64,000 nt of DNA from Undaria pinnatifida. Its lineage: Eukaryota > Sar > Phaeophyceae > Laminariales > Alariaceae. Position 1 is the first letter of the stretch, and every line of letters begins with the position of its first letter. Shown piece after piece: positions 20,648-31,066 of this stretch. The position numbers and the translations under genes were made by a program. The notes beneath the pieces were generated by a model. The model did not search any database. It saw nothing but the letters and a program-made list of their open reading frames with translations, and was not told the DNA's origin. The stretch covers positions 186,001 through 250,000 of the forward strand of contig JABAKD010000035.1 of NCBI GenBank assembly GCA_012845835.1, read 5' to 3'.

Positions 20648-22865
20648 GTTCGATCCTGCTTACCTCCGCCGCCCGCTGTGTCGGCAGAAGAGGCCTCGTG
20701 GGCAGCCACCGGAGCGCGACTCTCCGCCCCGGACATGCCACCTGGGCTGGCCGACCTTGCCAGCGACCCTAGCGGAGCATGCCGCTTGCCGTGGCTCTCC
20801 CCGGTATGGGATGCTGGAGAAAAGGGCCGCAACTTCGTGCCGGGTTTCGTCCGTAAACAAGTGGCTTTCTGGGAGAACGTCGTCCTCGAAGACCATCCGC
20901 TCCGCGATACGTTGGTTTCGTACCTACGTGCCGGGGGGAACGTGCACGATTTCTTTTTCGACTCGCACAAGGGGCCATCTAGTGATCGTCCATACAACGT
21001 TGACCGGTTCCCGGGGGCAGTGTTTGCCAACCGTATTCCGCTGCCATTCACCGAGTTCGTGGGCATGGAGATGCAGTCGCTTATCGACCGGGGGGGGGTG
21101 GTTAAGTGGGCCGACGTGAGAAGCCCGACAAGTCCCTCACGGCCGCGCTTAGTCATGGCACTGTCAGTGGTAGAGACGAAACCGCGCCTCATATACGACG
21201 CGCGACCTCTGAACAAGTTTTGCAAGCAGGTTCTCTTCTCCATGGACACAGTGGTGCGAGTGGCAAACGTCGCATCAGAAGGGTGTTGTATGACATATCT
21301 CGATGACTTGAGCGCCTTCCACCATATTTTACTTCGTCCGTCGTCGTGGCCCCTCTTCGGTTTCACCCACCAAGGGGTCGATTACTGCTGGTGTGTTGAA
21401 CCCATGGGTGTATCATGCTTTGAGTGAGGCCAAGGCGGCGTTCATTCGCTTCAAGGGAATCCCGGCACTAGCTTACCTCGACGATTCTTGGTAGAGCAAC
21501 CACGTTGCAACGCAAGGTTTGCCGGCGCGAGATCAATGGCTGGCGGCGGGGGAGGCTACCTACATAGCCATGCTCGTTTCCTTCATGGACGGTTGCTTCT
21601 TGTCCGTCAAGAAATGCGATCTACGCCCTACACGGTTACAGCAGTACCTCGGAATCCTGTGCGACTCAGACACGGCCCCGTTCCGAGTACCGCCAGACAA
21701 ACTCGATAAGCTGCGGCAGCTTGTGACGGCGGCCCTGGATGGGGAAGGGACCTCATTTCGAACACTGCAGCGTATAGCGGGAAAATGCATGAGCATGACC
21801 GTCGCGATTCGGCCCGCATCGTTATGGACTCATGCCATGTTCTCAACACTCGCAGCTTTGGAGAAGTCCGGCCTGAGCCGGATCGACTTGACGTCGGAGG
21901 CGAGGGGGGATCTCCTCGGTGAACTCAGGCAATGGAAGGGCCTTGCATCTACGTCGCACGAGGGGCCGTGGCAGCGGGCACGCCACTTTACGGCAGCTCT
22001 CATCGAAGGAGCTTCGGACGCCTCGTCAGTCGGATGGGGGGGGGTCGTTATGTCCTTCGGGGACCCCTCCAAAGCCGGGGGGGTGTTTCCGCACGATTAG
22101 TTGAACAAACACATCAATAAGAAGGAAATGTATGCGCTATACCATCTCCTCAGGCAGGTCTGTACACGGCGCCCCGAGACTTTGCGCCGGGCTCAAATGT
22201 TGATCAATGTGGACAACTAATCGGTGGTGGGGGCGTTCAACCGGGGCCGGGCGAAAGGCCGGGAGACACATGCCATCTTGGTACAGCTGTTCGATCTACA
22301 AGTCGAGTACGGATTTATGCTGTCGCTCAAGTGGGTCCCTACCGCGGATAACGGCGTCGCGGATGCTATTTCGAGGCCATTGCGCGACTCCAGAATTCGT
22401 CTCACGTCGGAAGCCTTTCGAGCCCTCTGGGATTACTCAGGTCCGTTTAATATGGACTTGATGGCTTCCACAGCGTCCGCACAACGCGTCCCCGGTAACG
22501 CGGGGATATTACCATTTTTCTCGCAATTCCATGGCGAAGGCTCGTCCGGGGCGGACGTTTTGTCCCAAGATGTCTCCCGAGTTCCAGGCACGGGAGAATC
22601 TGCCTTTGGGTATTGCTTCCCACCACCGGGGATCGCCGGGCATATATTGCAGCATATGGCAGAGTGCAACGCGCACGCGGTAATTCTCGTCCCGGATACA
22701 AAAGCGTATTGGTTTCCGCAGGCGAAACAGGCCACGGTCCGATCTAGGGTTGTAGCCAGGAGGGATCAAAAAGGTGTATTCCAGTGGCCTAGTCAGGACG
22801 GCACCCTCAAAAAGTGGCGATACCCTAGGTGGCCCATGGTAGCATACGAGGTGGATTTCCGCTGA
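20648..22865 (+). pseudogene. reverse transcriptase-RNase H of the YR retrotransposon
   Basis: The RT part reads VPGFVRKQVAFWENVVLEDH, KPRLIYDARPLNKFCKQVLF and CMTYLDDLSAFHHILL (motif A). A deletion of about 16 nt near 21405-21420 removes part of motif B and shifts the frame; the next frame gives EAKAAFIRFKGIPALAYLDD with an intact YLDD at 21474-21485. RNase H follows: ASDASSVGWGGVV, NKKEMYALYHLL, LINVDN and GVADAISRPL, carrying the D-E-D-D set. The tail FNMDLMASTASAQRVPGNAG through RYPRWPMVAYEVDFR is the conserved extension seen in DIRS-like pol. In-frame stops occur at 21492, 22098 and 22218. Each is one transition away from a sense codon (CAG, TGG or CAA). There is no ATG at the start; the frame is open from 20618. 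Confidence 0.88.
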
Positions 22866-22997
22866 GGCTGAATGTTAATTTCCATTTCTGCGTTTTCGTA
22901 GTCTGTTGGGTGTTGGTACTGGTTTGTGCAGAGTGCCTCACGACATCTCGGGGGGGGGAGGCCGTTCTCACGGGCATCTAGCCGAGTCGGGAGCTTC

Positions 22998-24258
22998 ATG
23001 CGGCAACAGCTCTGCACCAAGTGTTACTCGTCGAACGTGCTGTAGTTTAACTTTTGTTGGCATTGCGGCAAACCTCCGTACCGTGGATCACCGGCCCCGC
23101 GGGATCCGAGGGTACCACCGGTCCAGATTGATCTGGCTAAACTGCGGGCCCATCGCGACGGGGTGCTAGCAGGTATGGCGGAACAGCCCGGGCAACAACA
23201 GAAGTGCAAGGTAGCCGATGATTTCGATGCATTCCTCCGCGCCTATTCGGCTGGGCTTCGCTGGTGGGAATCTGGGACAGATCACGATGTGTTTGCTTGG
23301 TGTTGCTACCTCGACTCACACGGGAAGGGTACCACTTGGGTGCACGACGTGTCATGCTCCAACGTTGACTCCAACACCGCCGACGACTGCCCGGCTGCTA
23401 CGAACTGCGCACAACGATATGCGGCCAATTCCCTCGACAAAGGCAAAGTATCTAAGTTGAAAATGGCCTACCGGGAGCAGCGCGGGAAGGGGGAGGGTTG
23501 GGACCCGGTTGGAAAGCTCGGTAACCTTTGCTCGAGTCAGCTGGTCGACGCCTACCTCTCATACGTTAGTGTAGAGCAGAAGCGGGTAGGAGCCCCGGTT
23601 AACCAAGCGAACCCCATGTTAGCGCACGTGTTGGCCGAGTTTCTGGAAGACATGCGATCACGGGCGCAGCTCGTGAAGTCTTTGGCTCAGCGGATTGCTA
23701 TTACTACGGACATCGCCTTGTATTCTCTAGCATTTGCTTTTATGAGGCGGGGGCACGACCTGTCCTTCACTAAAGGATCACAGTTCCTGCGCCTTCCTCA
23801 GTCTAGGAGGCTGATCTTTAACTTTCAATTTGGAAAAACGTTGAGAAAGTCTAGCGAGGCAGTCGTGGTGTTGGCGGACAACGAATGCCCTCAAATTTGT
23901 GCGTTCCGGAGGGTCACGGAATACATTTCGGCAGCGTATAGTGTCGGTTGGGACCTCGCCAAAGGACATTTGTTTCCGGTAGTTTTGCCAGGTGGGGGGC
24001 GGGGAGACGTCACGCTGGCTGCGCGGCGCATGGTCACAGCGCTGCAGGGGCACCTGCGAGCGGCCGGGCTGCCCAGCAAGTTTACAATGCATTCATTTCG
24101 CTCAGGCGGTTTTCCTGAGTAAGCCGCTGGCAGGAACCCCAATGGACGAGATCATGCACATGGGCGGCTGGAAGACGGAGAGCATGGCACGGTACTATAT
24201 CGGGTCTACCACTAGTACGAGAGTAGTAGGGGCTAAGCGGCAACGGAAGCAGGCTTGA
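22998..24258 (+). pseudogene. tyrosine recombinase with N-terminal zinc ribbon
   Basis: The frame opens MRQQLCTKCYSSNVL, then a TAG at 23043, then FNFCWHCGKPPY: a C-x2-C...C-x2-C zinc ribbon interrupted by one stop. It is in frame with the long ORF from 23163. That ORF gives LVDAYLSYVSVEQKRVGAPV, IALYSLAFAFMRRGHDLSF (first catalytic Arg), LFPVVLPGGGRGDV and MHSFRSGG (H-x-x-R, His codon 24090-24092). A frameshift near 24110 then leads to MDEIMHMGGWKTESMARYYI, with Trp and the nucleophilic Tyr (24193-24198). The full R-HxxR-W-Y set is thus present over two frames. It would insert the circular cDNA into chromosomal DNA. Confidence 0.88.
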
Positions 24259-24401
24259 GCCGATGCCTCCGACTTACCACTGTCACCGGCCTTCGCGGAA
24301 GATTTTGCTGTATGTTCGCCGAAGTTCCATTTTAAGTAATGTAAGTTTGGGTGGGTTGAGGTAACATGGCTCCAGGCTGGTGGTCAGAAAAGAGAGAAGT
24401 T

Positions 24402-24495
24402 CAGGTGGGACCACCGGCGGGAGCAGGAAGCCTCATCCAATCCAATACTTCGATGAAATGATCGGTAACAGAGTTAAAGGATACCGCAGTAATAT
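24402..24495 (+). repeat. B1 split direct repeat
   Basis: It matches 24761-24856: CAGGTG-GGACC, GGGAGCAGGAAGCCTCATCC, AATCCAATACTT-ATGAAA, TGATCGGT-ACA-AGTTAAAG and TACCGCAGTAATAT. It runs directly into A2, as expected for the B1-A2 junction, which templates the circle junction. Confidence 0.88.
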
Positions 24496-24646
24496 CGTCA
24501 ACCAACCTCAGGTTCCCACGGTTGGCACAAAAGTTGGAACCATATGTTTGCTACCAAATACTAGGACTGTCTATGAAGCGAGCTCACTCGTGTTATAGTC
24601 CCCGAAATCCTCGACGAGATATCAGCGAGGAGCGGAAAAAGTTAAG
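24488..24646 (+). repeat. A2 split direct repeat
   Basis: Second copy of the A unit (compare 16367-16524). It overlaps the last bases of B1 through the shared GTAATAT. About 115 bp of non-repeated sequence separate it from B2. Confidence 0.9.
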
Positions 24647-24760
24647 ACCATCCCACCCACCCTACACTGGGTATTCTTTTAACAGTTGTGTTCATTTCCC
24701 AAATACTGCTGCGCTAAGGGCACTTCGACCGAAGCCACCCTCAGCGCGGGTGGTGTATCG

Positions 24761-24856
24761 ACAGGTGAGGACCTTCTGCGGGAGCAGGAAGCCTCATCCA
24801 ATCCAATACTTGAATGAAATGATCGGTGACAAAGTTAAAGAATACCGCAGTAATAT
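24761..24856 (+). repeat. B2 split direct repeat and right end of the YR retrotransposon
   Basis: It ends CCGCAGTAATAT, and R1 sequence (ACGTTGAATCTACAACC) follows immediately, marking the element boundary. Confidence 0.88.
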
Positions 24857-24950
24857 ACGTTGAATCTACAACCACGTTTTTACGAATAACTATGATGATA
24901 TGATAATTTGAACGTGCTGAACCGGTGCGGAGGGACTAAAAATACAATAC
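24857..24950 (+). repeat. R1, right part of the copy split by the YR retrotransposon
   Basis: ACGTTGAATCTACAACC matches the intact R1 copy at 26991, and the diverged stretch GTGCTGAACCGGTGCGGAGG matches its TTGCTGAAACGGTACGACGG. It continues the left part that ends at 16366. Confidence 0.75.
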
Positions 24951-25117
24951 CTGGAATCTGGTACATAGAACTACTTAGCTTTGTATTGTTGCTGAGAGGC
25001 CTCGGTTGGTGGATCCCTGGCCTCTCAGGATCTCCCACTTGGACACCGCCTCCTTACATTGCTTGCTGAACGGGCCAGCGTTTTTTCTTTGATTTCCCCC
25101 TCCACCTTTTTTTTGCA

Positions 25118-25850
25118 GTTGCACGAAGTATCATCATACCAAGTCCCAGCTGAGCTCAGCTTTGATCATCATCAGCTCAGCTCCGCTCAGCACCGCAGCG
25201 CCGTGCGATGCTGTGCCCTGCCGTGCCCTGCCGTGCGGTACTATGCGGTGCTGTTTCGTGCTGTGCTGTGCTGCATGCTTTGCTGTACTTACTCTTTCGA
25301 GCATGCAGTATCATCATACTAGATCCCAGCTGAGCTCAGCTTGGCTCATCAGCTCAGCTCAGCTCAGCAGCGCAGCCCCGTGCGGTCCGTGCCCTGCCGT
25401 GCCCTGCTGTGCGGTGCAGTCCCGTGTGATGCTGTGCCGTGCTGTCACATACTGCGTTGCTGTAATTGCTCTTTCGTACACGTTAGGGCTTTTAGTTGCA
25501 CGAAGTGTCATCATATAAGGTCTCAGCAGAGCTCAGCTTGGCTTATCAGCTCAGCGCAGCGACGTGCAGAGCCGTCCAGTGCCGTTACCGGAAAGACTTT
25601 CGTGTATGCCAGGTATCACTCGAAGTGTCAAAATCATACCAGGTACCGGTACTATTAATACTGCACCAGATTTATTGGTACTGCAGCACATTGTTGAATC
25701 ACACAAAATGTACTACCCGCGCAGCTCAGCCCCGCTATGGCTCAGTAGCGAAGCGCAGCGCCGTACGGTGCCGTCCGGTGCGGTGCCGCGCCGTTTGCCC
25801 TGCGGTGCGGCGTTGTGCCGTGTTGCGCTATGCTTTTTTTTTCGAACATA
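25118..25850 (+). repeat. tandem array, ~190-bp unit, CAGCT and GCCGTGC rich
   Basis: About four units, each with a CACGAAGTATCATCATACC-like start, a CTCAGCTCAGCTCAGC run and a long (CCGTG/CTGTG)n stretch ending near CTTT/TTCGA-CAT. Starts are near 25118, 25300, 25495 and 25680. Peptides from these frames are low-complexity and not genes. Confidence 0.75.
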
Positions 25851-26484
25851 CAGAAGAAGGCATTATGCCAAGGAGTGCCAGGTACCAGCTACCGGTATGT
25901 ATGTGTGTACAGACTACTCGTATTTTTGCTTTCTTCATTTGATCTCTCTCTGTACTCATTACCACGTACTTTTTTTCACAAATTTTACCTATACTGCTGA
26001 TCAGAACGGGACATAGGACGCCTGCTACGATAGATGGTAGCACTTTTTCGCTTTTTTCTTCCTCAATTTCGATACTCCTTAACACAATATCGCTGGAATG
26101 TCGTGTTTTTGTTCGTTTTTTTTTCGTGTCTATACCTAGGACGCGAGATTGGCCATCGTACTGCGCATTCATTTTTCTCAAAGTCAGCGTTTTCGGTAGA
26201 GATGGGTGGGATATAGATCTTCTTAAGTGAGGAGTTCCAGAAAAAAAACGGTGCACCTCTACCATAGCGTGTGTCATCGCAAACAAGCACACAGCACAGC
26301 GCACGGCAATCAGCTCTGCACAAGTAGTTCTTGGCATTATCAAATCGCTAATAGCATCAAGTAATGGGCCTCTTCGTTCTTGCCCCTTCACCTTAAATTG
26401 CATTCTTCCTTGCTCGAGAGTAGCGGGGGGCGTCAGTCGCCCGCGGGGTGGAGCCCATGTACATACCACCAGCAAAAATTATAA

Positions 26485-27240
26485 CCCGCCAATGAACGCC
26501 CACAATGGATAACTTCTACGCGTTCTTCGCCGAAGGCAGAGGGAGCATAGTACCTTTACTTCGAGCTCAAACTCGATCCCCAGCACTCAGATACATAGGA
26601 AGTATGGTATATCCCCCTTCGGGACGTTTCCTCCAAGCAATCTCTCTCTGCTGCTCCGCGTGGTGCGGGTCAGCTATCACACAGCAGTGGGAGGCAGATA
26701 CCGCGATGTAGCCGCAGCAGTATCAGCAGCAGCATTCAAAAACGTACGAAACGATTCCCACACACACCGACTAACCCGTCCACCCACCCAATACCCAACC
26801 GCCATGTGGCAGCTGTACAACAGTGCGTACAGCAGCAAACAGCTGTGGTTCTTTCGCCGGCGAACGGGAAGCGGATTTCGTCTTGGTAAAATCGTTGTGT
26901 TATGTGTTGCTTCCTTGCTCCTTGCGGCTGAACGCTGGTGTTGTGCGATAGGCTTCTGCTGTTTGGGGAATCAAGTTGCGCCGAATTCTGCACGTTGAAT
27001 CTACAACCGCTCTACTCATGACTGTAATGAAATGATTGTCACTGAACTTGCTGAAACGGTACGACGGGACTCGAGGCTTCCCCCGAAGGGCAACTCCTCC
27101 CAGGCGTGCCTCGCCCCCTGATTGGCCGAGTGGGATGGGGGGGGGGACCTCGGCCAATGGGATTGGGGCTCGGAAACGCAGGGATGAAATCAAACTGCCT
27201 CTTATATTCCCGGGGGCGCTCCGCCGCAACGGGCTGACGC
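26485..27240 (+). repeat. dispersed repeat R1, copy 2 (intact at the YR insertion site)
   Basis: It is a full relative of 15520-16195. At 26985-27010 it reads GTTGCGCCGAATTCTGCACG then TTGAATC, the uninterrupted version of the sequence split at 16366/24857. Its end carries CTGATTGG/GGCCAATGGGATTGGGG and AACGCAGGGATGAAATC; an inverted relative of this end lies at 52890-53000. Confidence 0.75.
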
Positions 27241-27749
27241 CCGCCTGAGGCTCCGCGCGTTCCAGTAATGTGACTAAAAAGAACGGTGATGTGAAACGAT
27301 ATACTGCCAAGGGTGCAGTGTGAATAATGAAATGGTAGTCGATCATAACGTGTCGAACCCCAAAGTGCCATGATGCATAAATAATCAGGTAGGAGATGAG
27401 GCCAAATTGTTATTGTTCTCAATGACGGATAGACATGACACAATCGCCTCAGCCAAATCGACTTTGACGTTCACATTTTGTTGTACGGGCAACGTCAACC
27501 CACGAACCAGCACTGCACCATTCCTGCTAAGAACTGCAACAAAGTAGGCTTAAAACAAAATTGAAACGCGAACCGCGTATACGCGGACGTGACGGCGCCC
27601 ATGTTGGAAGGGAACCGTATAATTATGAATACTGCAAGTAAACTGTACTGCCCCTACTCTACCAATGGTAGGACATCTCTTTTTCCACTTGGCCGCAGAG
27701 CATTGTCGGAGCACAACGCACAATCGGAGAACATTACCCCGAACTACCC

Positions 27750-28290
27750 CTTGCTCCCCACTCGTGCCCATGGCGGCGTAGCCGCAGGCGGGCGCCAACA
27801 CATTACTGCAACTACTCCTACTGCGACACTATCGCCTGTCCCATGCCCTATAACGTATGACGATTGGGCCACAGCATGTCTCTTGCTTCCTACTCTCGCT
27901 CCATGGCTGCGGAGGCGCAGGCGGGCGACAACACAACATTACTACAGGTGCTGCTGTCACAACTACACATGCCTCCCCGGTTCTATGGCGTACAACTGTA
28001 TGGTATGCTGCACCTGCAATTACTGGGCCAGCATTAACCATGCCCTCTACTCTTGTATGACTTGCCTCCACTTTTGCCGCGTGGTTATCGAGGCGCAGGC
28101 GGGCGACCACACGATACGGTACTACAAAAAAAAATATTACCCCGACTACACTTCTGTACCATTGCATGCAACTAAATGGTATGCTGCACGTGCTTATACT
28201 ACCGGTTTAAGGTATACGATGCACGCAATACTGCTGTGCCACAATGTCCCATGCCCCCCATGGCCGCGGAGCTGCAGATGGGCGTGAAGG
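27750..28290 (+). repeat. degenerate tandem array, ~130-180-bp unit
   Basis: The block CATGGC(G)GCG-AG-(C)GCAGGCGGGCG recurs at about 27768, 27900, 28075 and 28258. Each occurrence is followed by ACAC-A-ATTACT and a C/T-rich stretch with ATGGTATGC. The long frame across it has Thr/Cys/Tyr-rich content and no domain. Confidence 0.65.
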
Positions 28291-28299
28291 CAGTATCTC

Positions 28300-29590
28300 T
28301 AAAATAGCAAAACCTCGACCGAAACGTAAACCCATAACACTGCGAGAGTCCCTGCAAAACACGTTAGTACAGGTAAGTTTATAGGGCAACAGAAAAAATT
28401 AAAGGCCGCGTCTGATGTTGAAGAAACCTGGCAACTGCTCAGGGTGATGGGTGCGAACGATAACTGTTGGCTACTGAAAGAAAACACTGCTCCTGATACT
28501 GCTGCTACCATTGCTTTTACTCCCATTGATACTGCCACGACTGCTTTTCCCTGCTGCAACTCAGAGCCAGTTCATCCCATTCGCCAAGGGCGCTGAGCCG
28601 TTGCCGTCGGTAAACGCACTACTCTTAACGTCCGCCGCTCGTACTACTACCGTGGAAGACAATTCGTAATGTCACCAACATCCGACGAAGTAATCAATCG
28701 ACATGTTGTACTGCTACTGTCTGCCGCACGCACAACTTATCGGTCAGTGTACCGCGTTTGTACAGAATTTCCAGCGCAACATCGGATTGACGTGTTGCGT
28801 ATTTCACAAACTTTCGTGCACCCTGTAGCATAATACCCCCGCCACCCCCCCTCCTACAGACGCCCTAAAGCCGCAATCCCTAAGATGAAGTACATTATGT
28901 CTACATATATCAGCATAATGCGTGATAGATGACTTGTATGCCGTACAGCACAAGACAACTTTTAGTCACGGACAGCGCTTGGTATGCCGTCGAAAATGAG
29001 CGTCGGACACGGACGAAGCGTAATCCAGTGTCGGCGATCATGAGACACCTGTAGACACTGGATGGACGACATGTACAGCAGTGGGCATAAGACGTAGAGA
29101 GTTGGGGTGATAGGCCTTGGTATCGCAAAGCAAAAGAATATAATCCGTAATCGCAGTTGATGGATCCGCAGTGGCGACCCGGTGAAGGAGATACGGATAA
29201 CTTTAACGTACCCTAGTTGTACTGCAGTAATTTCTGGCTGACGCATGTAGGTAAAATGGCTACCAGGTATACATTATTCGAATGTTCTCGTCGTACGAAG
29301 AATATGAACGCGAAGGAGTTCTTGGTTTATGCCATTGGCGATATGGAAAGAAGGGTTGTTACGATGGGCGTTGAGGTATTGTACAACTTCATAGCGAATG
29401 TCAAAATACCTCTCAGGATCCCCGAAAATGCGACTGGCGACTGGCGAGTGCTCGAAATCCACACGATCCATCACAAACTTCGCGGCGTACACGCCATGAA
29501 GAAGGTGGAGGTTGTGAATGGGCAGATGGTGGTTGGAAGAAGACGGGTGGTTGAGCGAGAGGTGGTACAGAAGATCGAGAGGTAATACCT
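28300..29590. other. stretch left of the Helitron, nothing recognised
   Basis: A minus-strand frame at 29274-29492 (YAAKFVMDRVDFEHSPVASR, IFGDPERYFDIRYEVVQYLN) and its plus-strand mirror both look moderately protein-like, but no family is recognised. It may be part of the Helitron 3' region. Confidence 0.3.
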
Positions 29591-29649
29591 GTCGCGGCTT
29601 CAGTTAAAGGTTCGTAAACAACACTTGCAACGTGGGGAACGCTGTTGGT

Positions 29650-30960
29650 AAGATGAGAAAGAAACACAGGCGTATGACGGATTGCCGGTTTTGGGCACGA
29701 GTGAGGGCAACTTACATTTGCCCGTGCCCGAATACGTCGTTTCTTAAGTAAAGACCTATGCGGGAGAACGTTTGACCCTGTGATATGTTGATTATGAGAG
29801 AGCCAACTCTAGGAGGGAATTGAATACGTTGAAAAATTATATTTTCGACCTACTTGGCCGTGAAACATAGTTCGAGGAATGAGCACATTTTTTTCCTCGG
29901 GTGTGAGGAGTTTTACTTGAATAACTCGCGAGTTGGGGGAAATCCCGCGGAGGGCGGCTTTCTGTCCATTCCCAAGGCCTTCAGAAAAGTTGAGGATTCC
30001 AAAGAGCACCGCTAAGGCACCGGATTCGAGGGTAAATTCGTGAGGTAGAACACCTTGAACGTTACTACTATCGAGGTGTTCTGGTGATGCAACGCCGTAC
30101 TAGGGTTTGTTTCGTCATTCATAACGGTGTCGGACCTGTAAAATGCGGCTTCGTTGCCGGGGCGCTTAGCGGCGATGACGTATTTTGATCCGCCAAGTGA
30201 GGCGTTAGTCGTAGCCAAGATGGCATTATCCTGCAGCAGCCGTGTGTCCTGATTGAGATCGGCATATACGAACTTAATATCTTGAAGCCAGTTGTGCATT
30301 GAAGGTTAAAGTGGTCTGCGATATGGTTATTATCGGAGTTAGACGGCGCGATGAGGTAGGCACCGACAGAAAAACGAGAACTAGGTTGGCGGTTTTCGCC
30401 TGCTGTTCGTACGAAGGAAGCATAGGAAGCACAATTTTTGTCTCTTTGGGAAACGGCGAGACGCATTTGGTGGACGTATTGCCATAAGTCGCTCGATATG
30501 AAAGCAGCATCAACAGTGTCCGACGATGAGCCGAACTCGACAACAGGCCCAATCTGCCTCCAATCCCAACTAAACGAAAATAGTTTCCCCGCCAAGGACG
30601 GGGAAATTGCGCATAAAATCACGTAGAGTAATGACGAGGGCTTCGATGCAAAAGTTGTGAGTCATTGGTAATTCATCGAAGATAATGAGACATTTTTTTT
30701 CTCATGCGCTCAGCCCGTTGGGAATCGTTTCTGATGTTACACACAGCTCCAGGTACAACGTTTTCGTGAAGACGAAATTCGAACATGGCACGGGCGGTCC
30801 ATCTACCAGGAAGCTGGAGGGCGGCAATGCCTGTCGATGCCACAGGTAACACAGTCACACCTTCATATCGTAAACGTGAGGCTATGGCCTTTTTCTGTTC
30901 CCAGTCCCAGCTTGCACCAGCGCTGGTGCATCGATCACGACAGGCCGTGTATGTCCGCTC
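29650..30960 (-). pseudogene. PIF1-type helicase domain of the Helitron
   Basis: Read 5' to 3' on the minus strand: a corrupted Walker A near 30920-30950 (VVIDAP then scrambled); motif Ia VLPVASTGIAALQLPG; FSWDWRQIGPVVEFG (motif III); SDLWQYVHQMRLAVSQRDKN; VYADLNQDTRLLQDNAILAT (motif IV region); LAVLFGILNFSEGLGNGQKA; and IPRTMFHGQVGRKYNF. The end reads INISQGQTFSRIGLYLRNDV (motif V) and GHGQM-stop-VALTRA (motif VI) with TAA at 29712-29714. Frames change at least four times. It would have been the strand-displacing helicase. Confidence 0.85.
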
Positions 30961-31066
30961 CTAGCGGCGTTAATAACGGTAGTGTAAATGTGATATTAAT
31001 CGGAAGCGAGCAGAGGTTCGTATTAGTCAGTAAAAAGTGCTCCGTTGGCTTGTTTAAATGAAGATT

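Larger units (their letters stand above)
16367..24856 (+). mobile_element. YR retrotransposon (DIRS/PAT/Ngaro class) with split direct repeats
   Basis: The order is A1 repeat, Gag-like ORF, RT-RNase H, zinc-ribbon tyrosine recombinase, then B1-A2-B2. The unit A (about 158 bp) occurs at 16367 and 24488. The unit B (about 95 bp) occurs at 24402 and 24761. This A1...B1-A2-B2 layout is the hallmark of PAT/Ngaro-type elements that integrate through a circle. Both ends carry GTAATAT, and the flanks together reconstitute an R1 repeat, which fixes the boundaries. There is no target-site duplication. Several ORFs carry stops and frameshifts. The family assignment is firm at class level; which subgroup (PAT-like or Ngaro-like) is not decided here. 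Confidence 0.85.

Noticed and set aside
20614-21366. 250-codon minus-strand ORF
   Set aside because: It is the antisense shadow of the YR retrotransposon RT, which has clear RT motifs on the plus strand.
16367-24856. LTR retrotransposon with A repeats as LTRs
   Set aside because: The A repeats do not bound the element (B2 lies outside A2), there is no target-site duplication, and the integration enzyme is a tyrosine recombinase, not a DDE integrase.
27589-28287. 232-codon Cys/Thr/Tyr-rich ORF
   Set aside because: It spans a degenerate tandem array whose period shifts the frame between units; no domain is seen.
25118-28290. CRISPR-like arrays because of regularly spaced repeats
   Set aside because: Units are diverged minisatellites of 130-190 bp, with no short conserved repeat separated by unique spacers and no cas genes; the window is eukaryotic.
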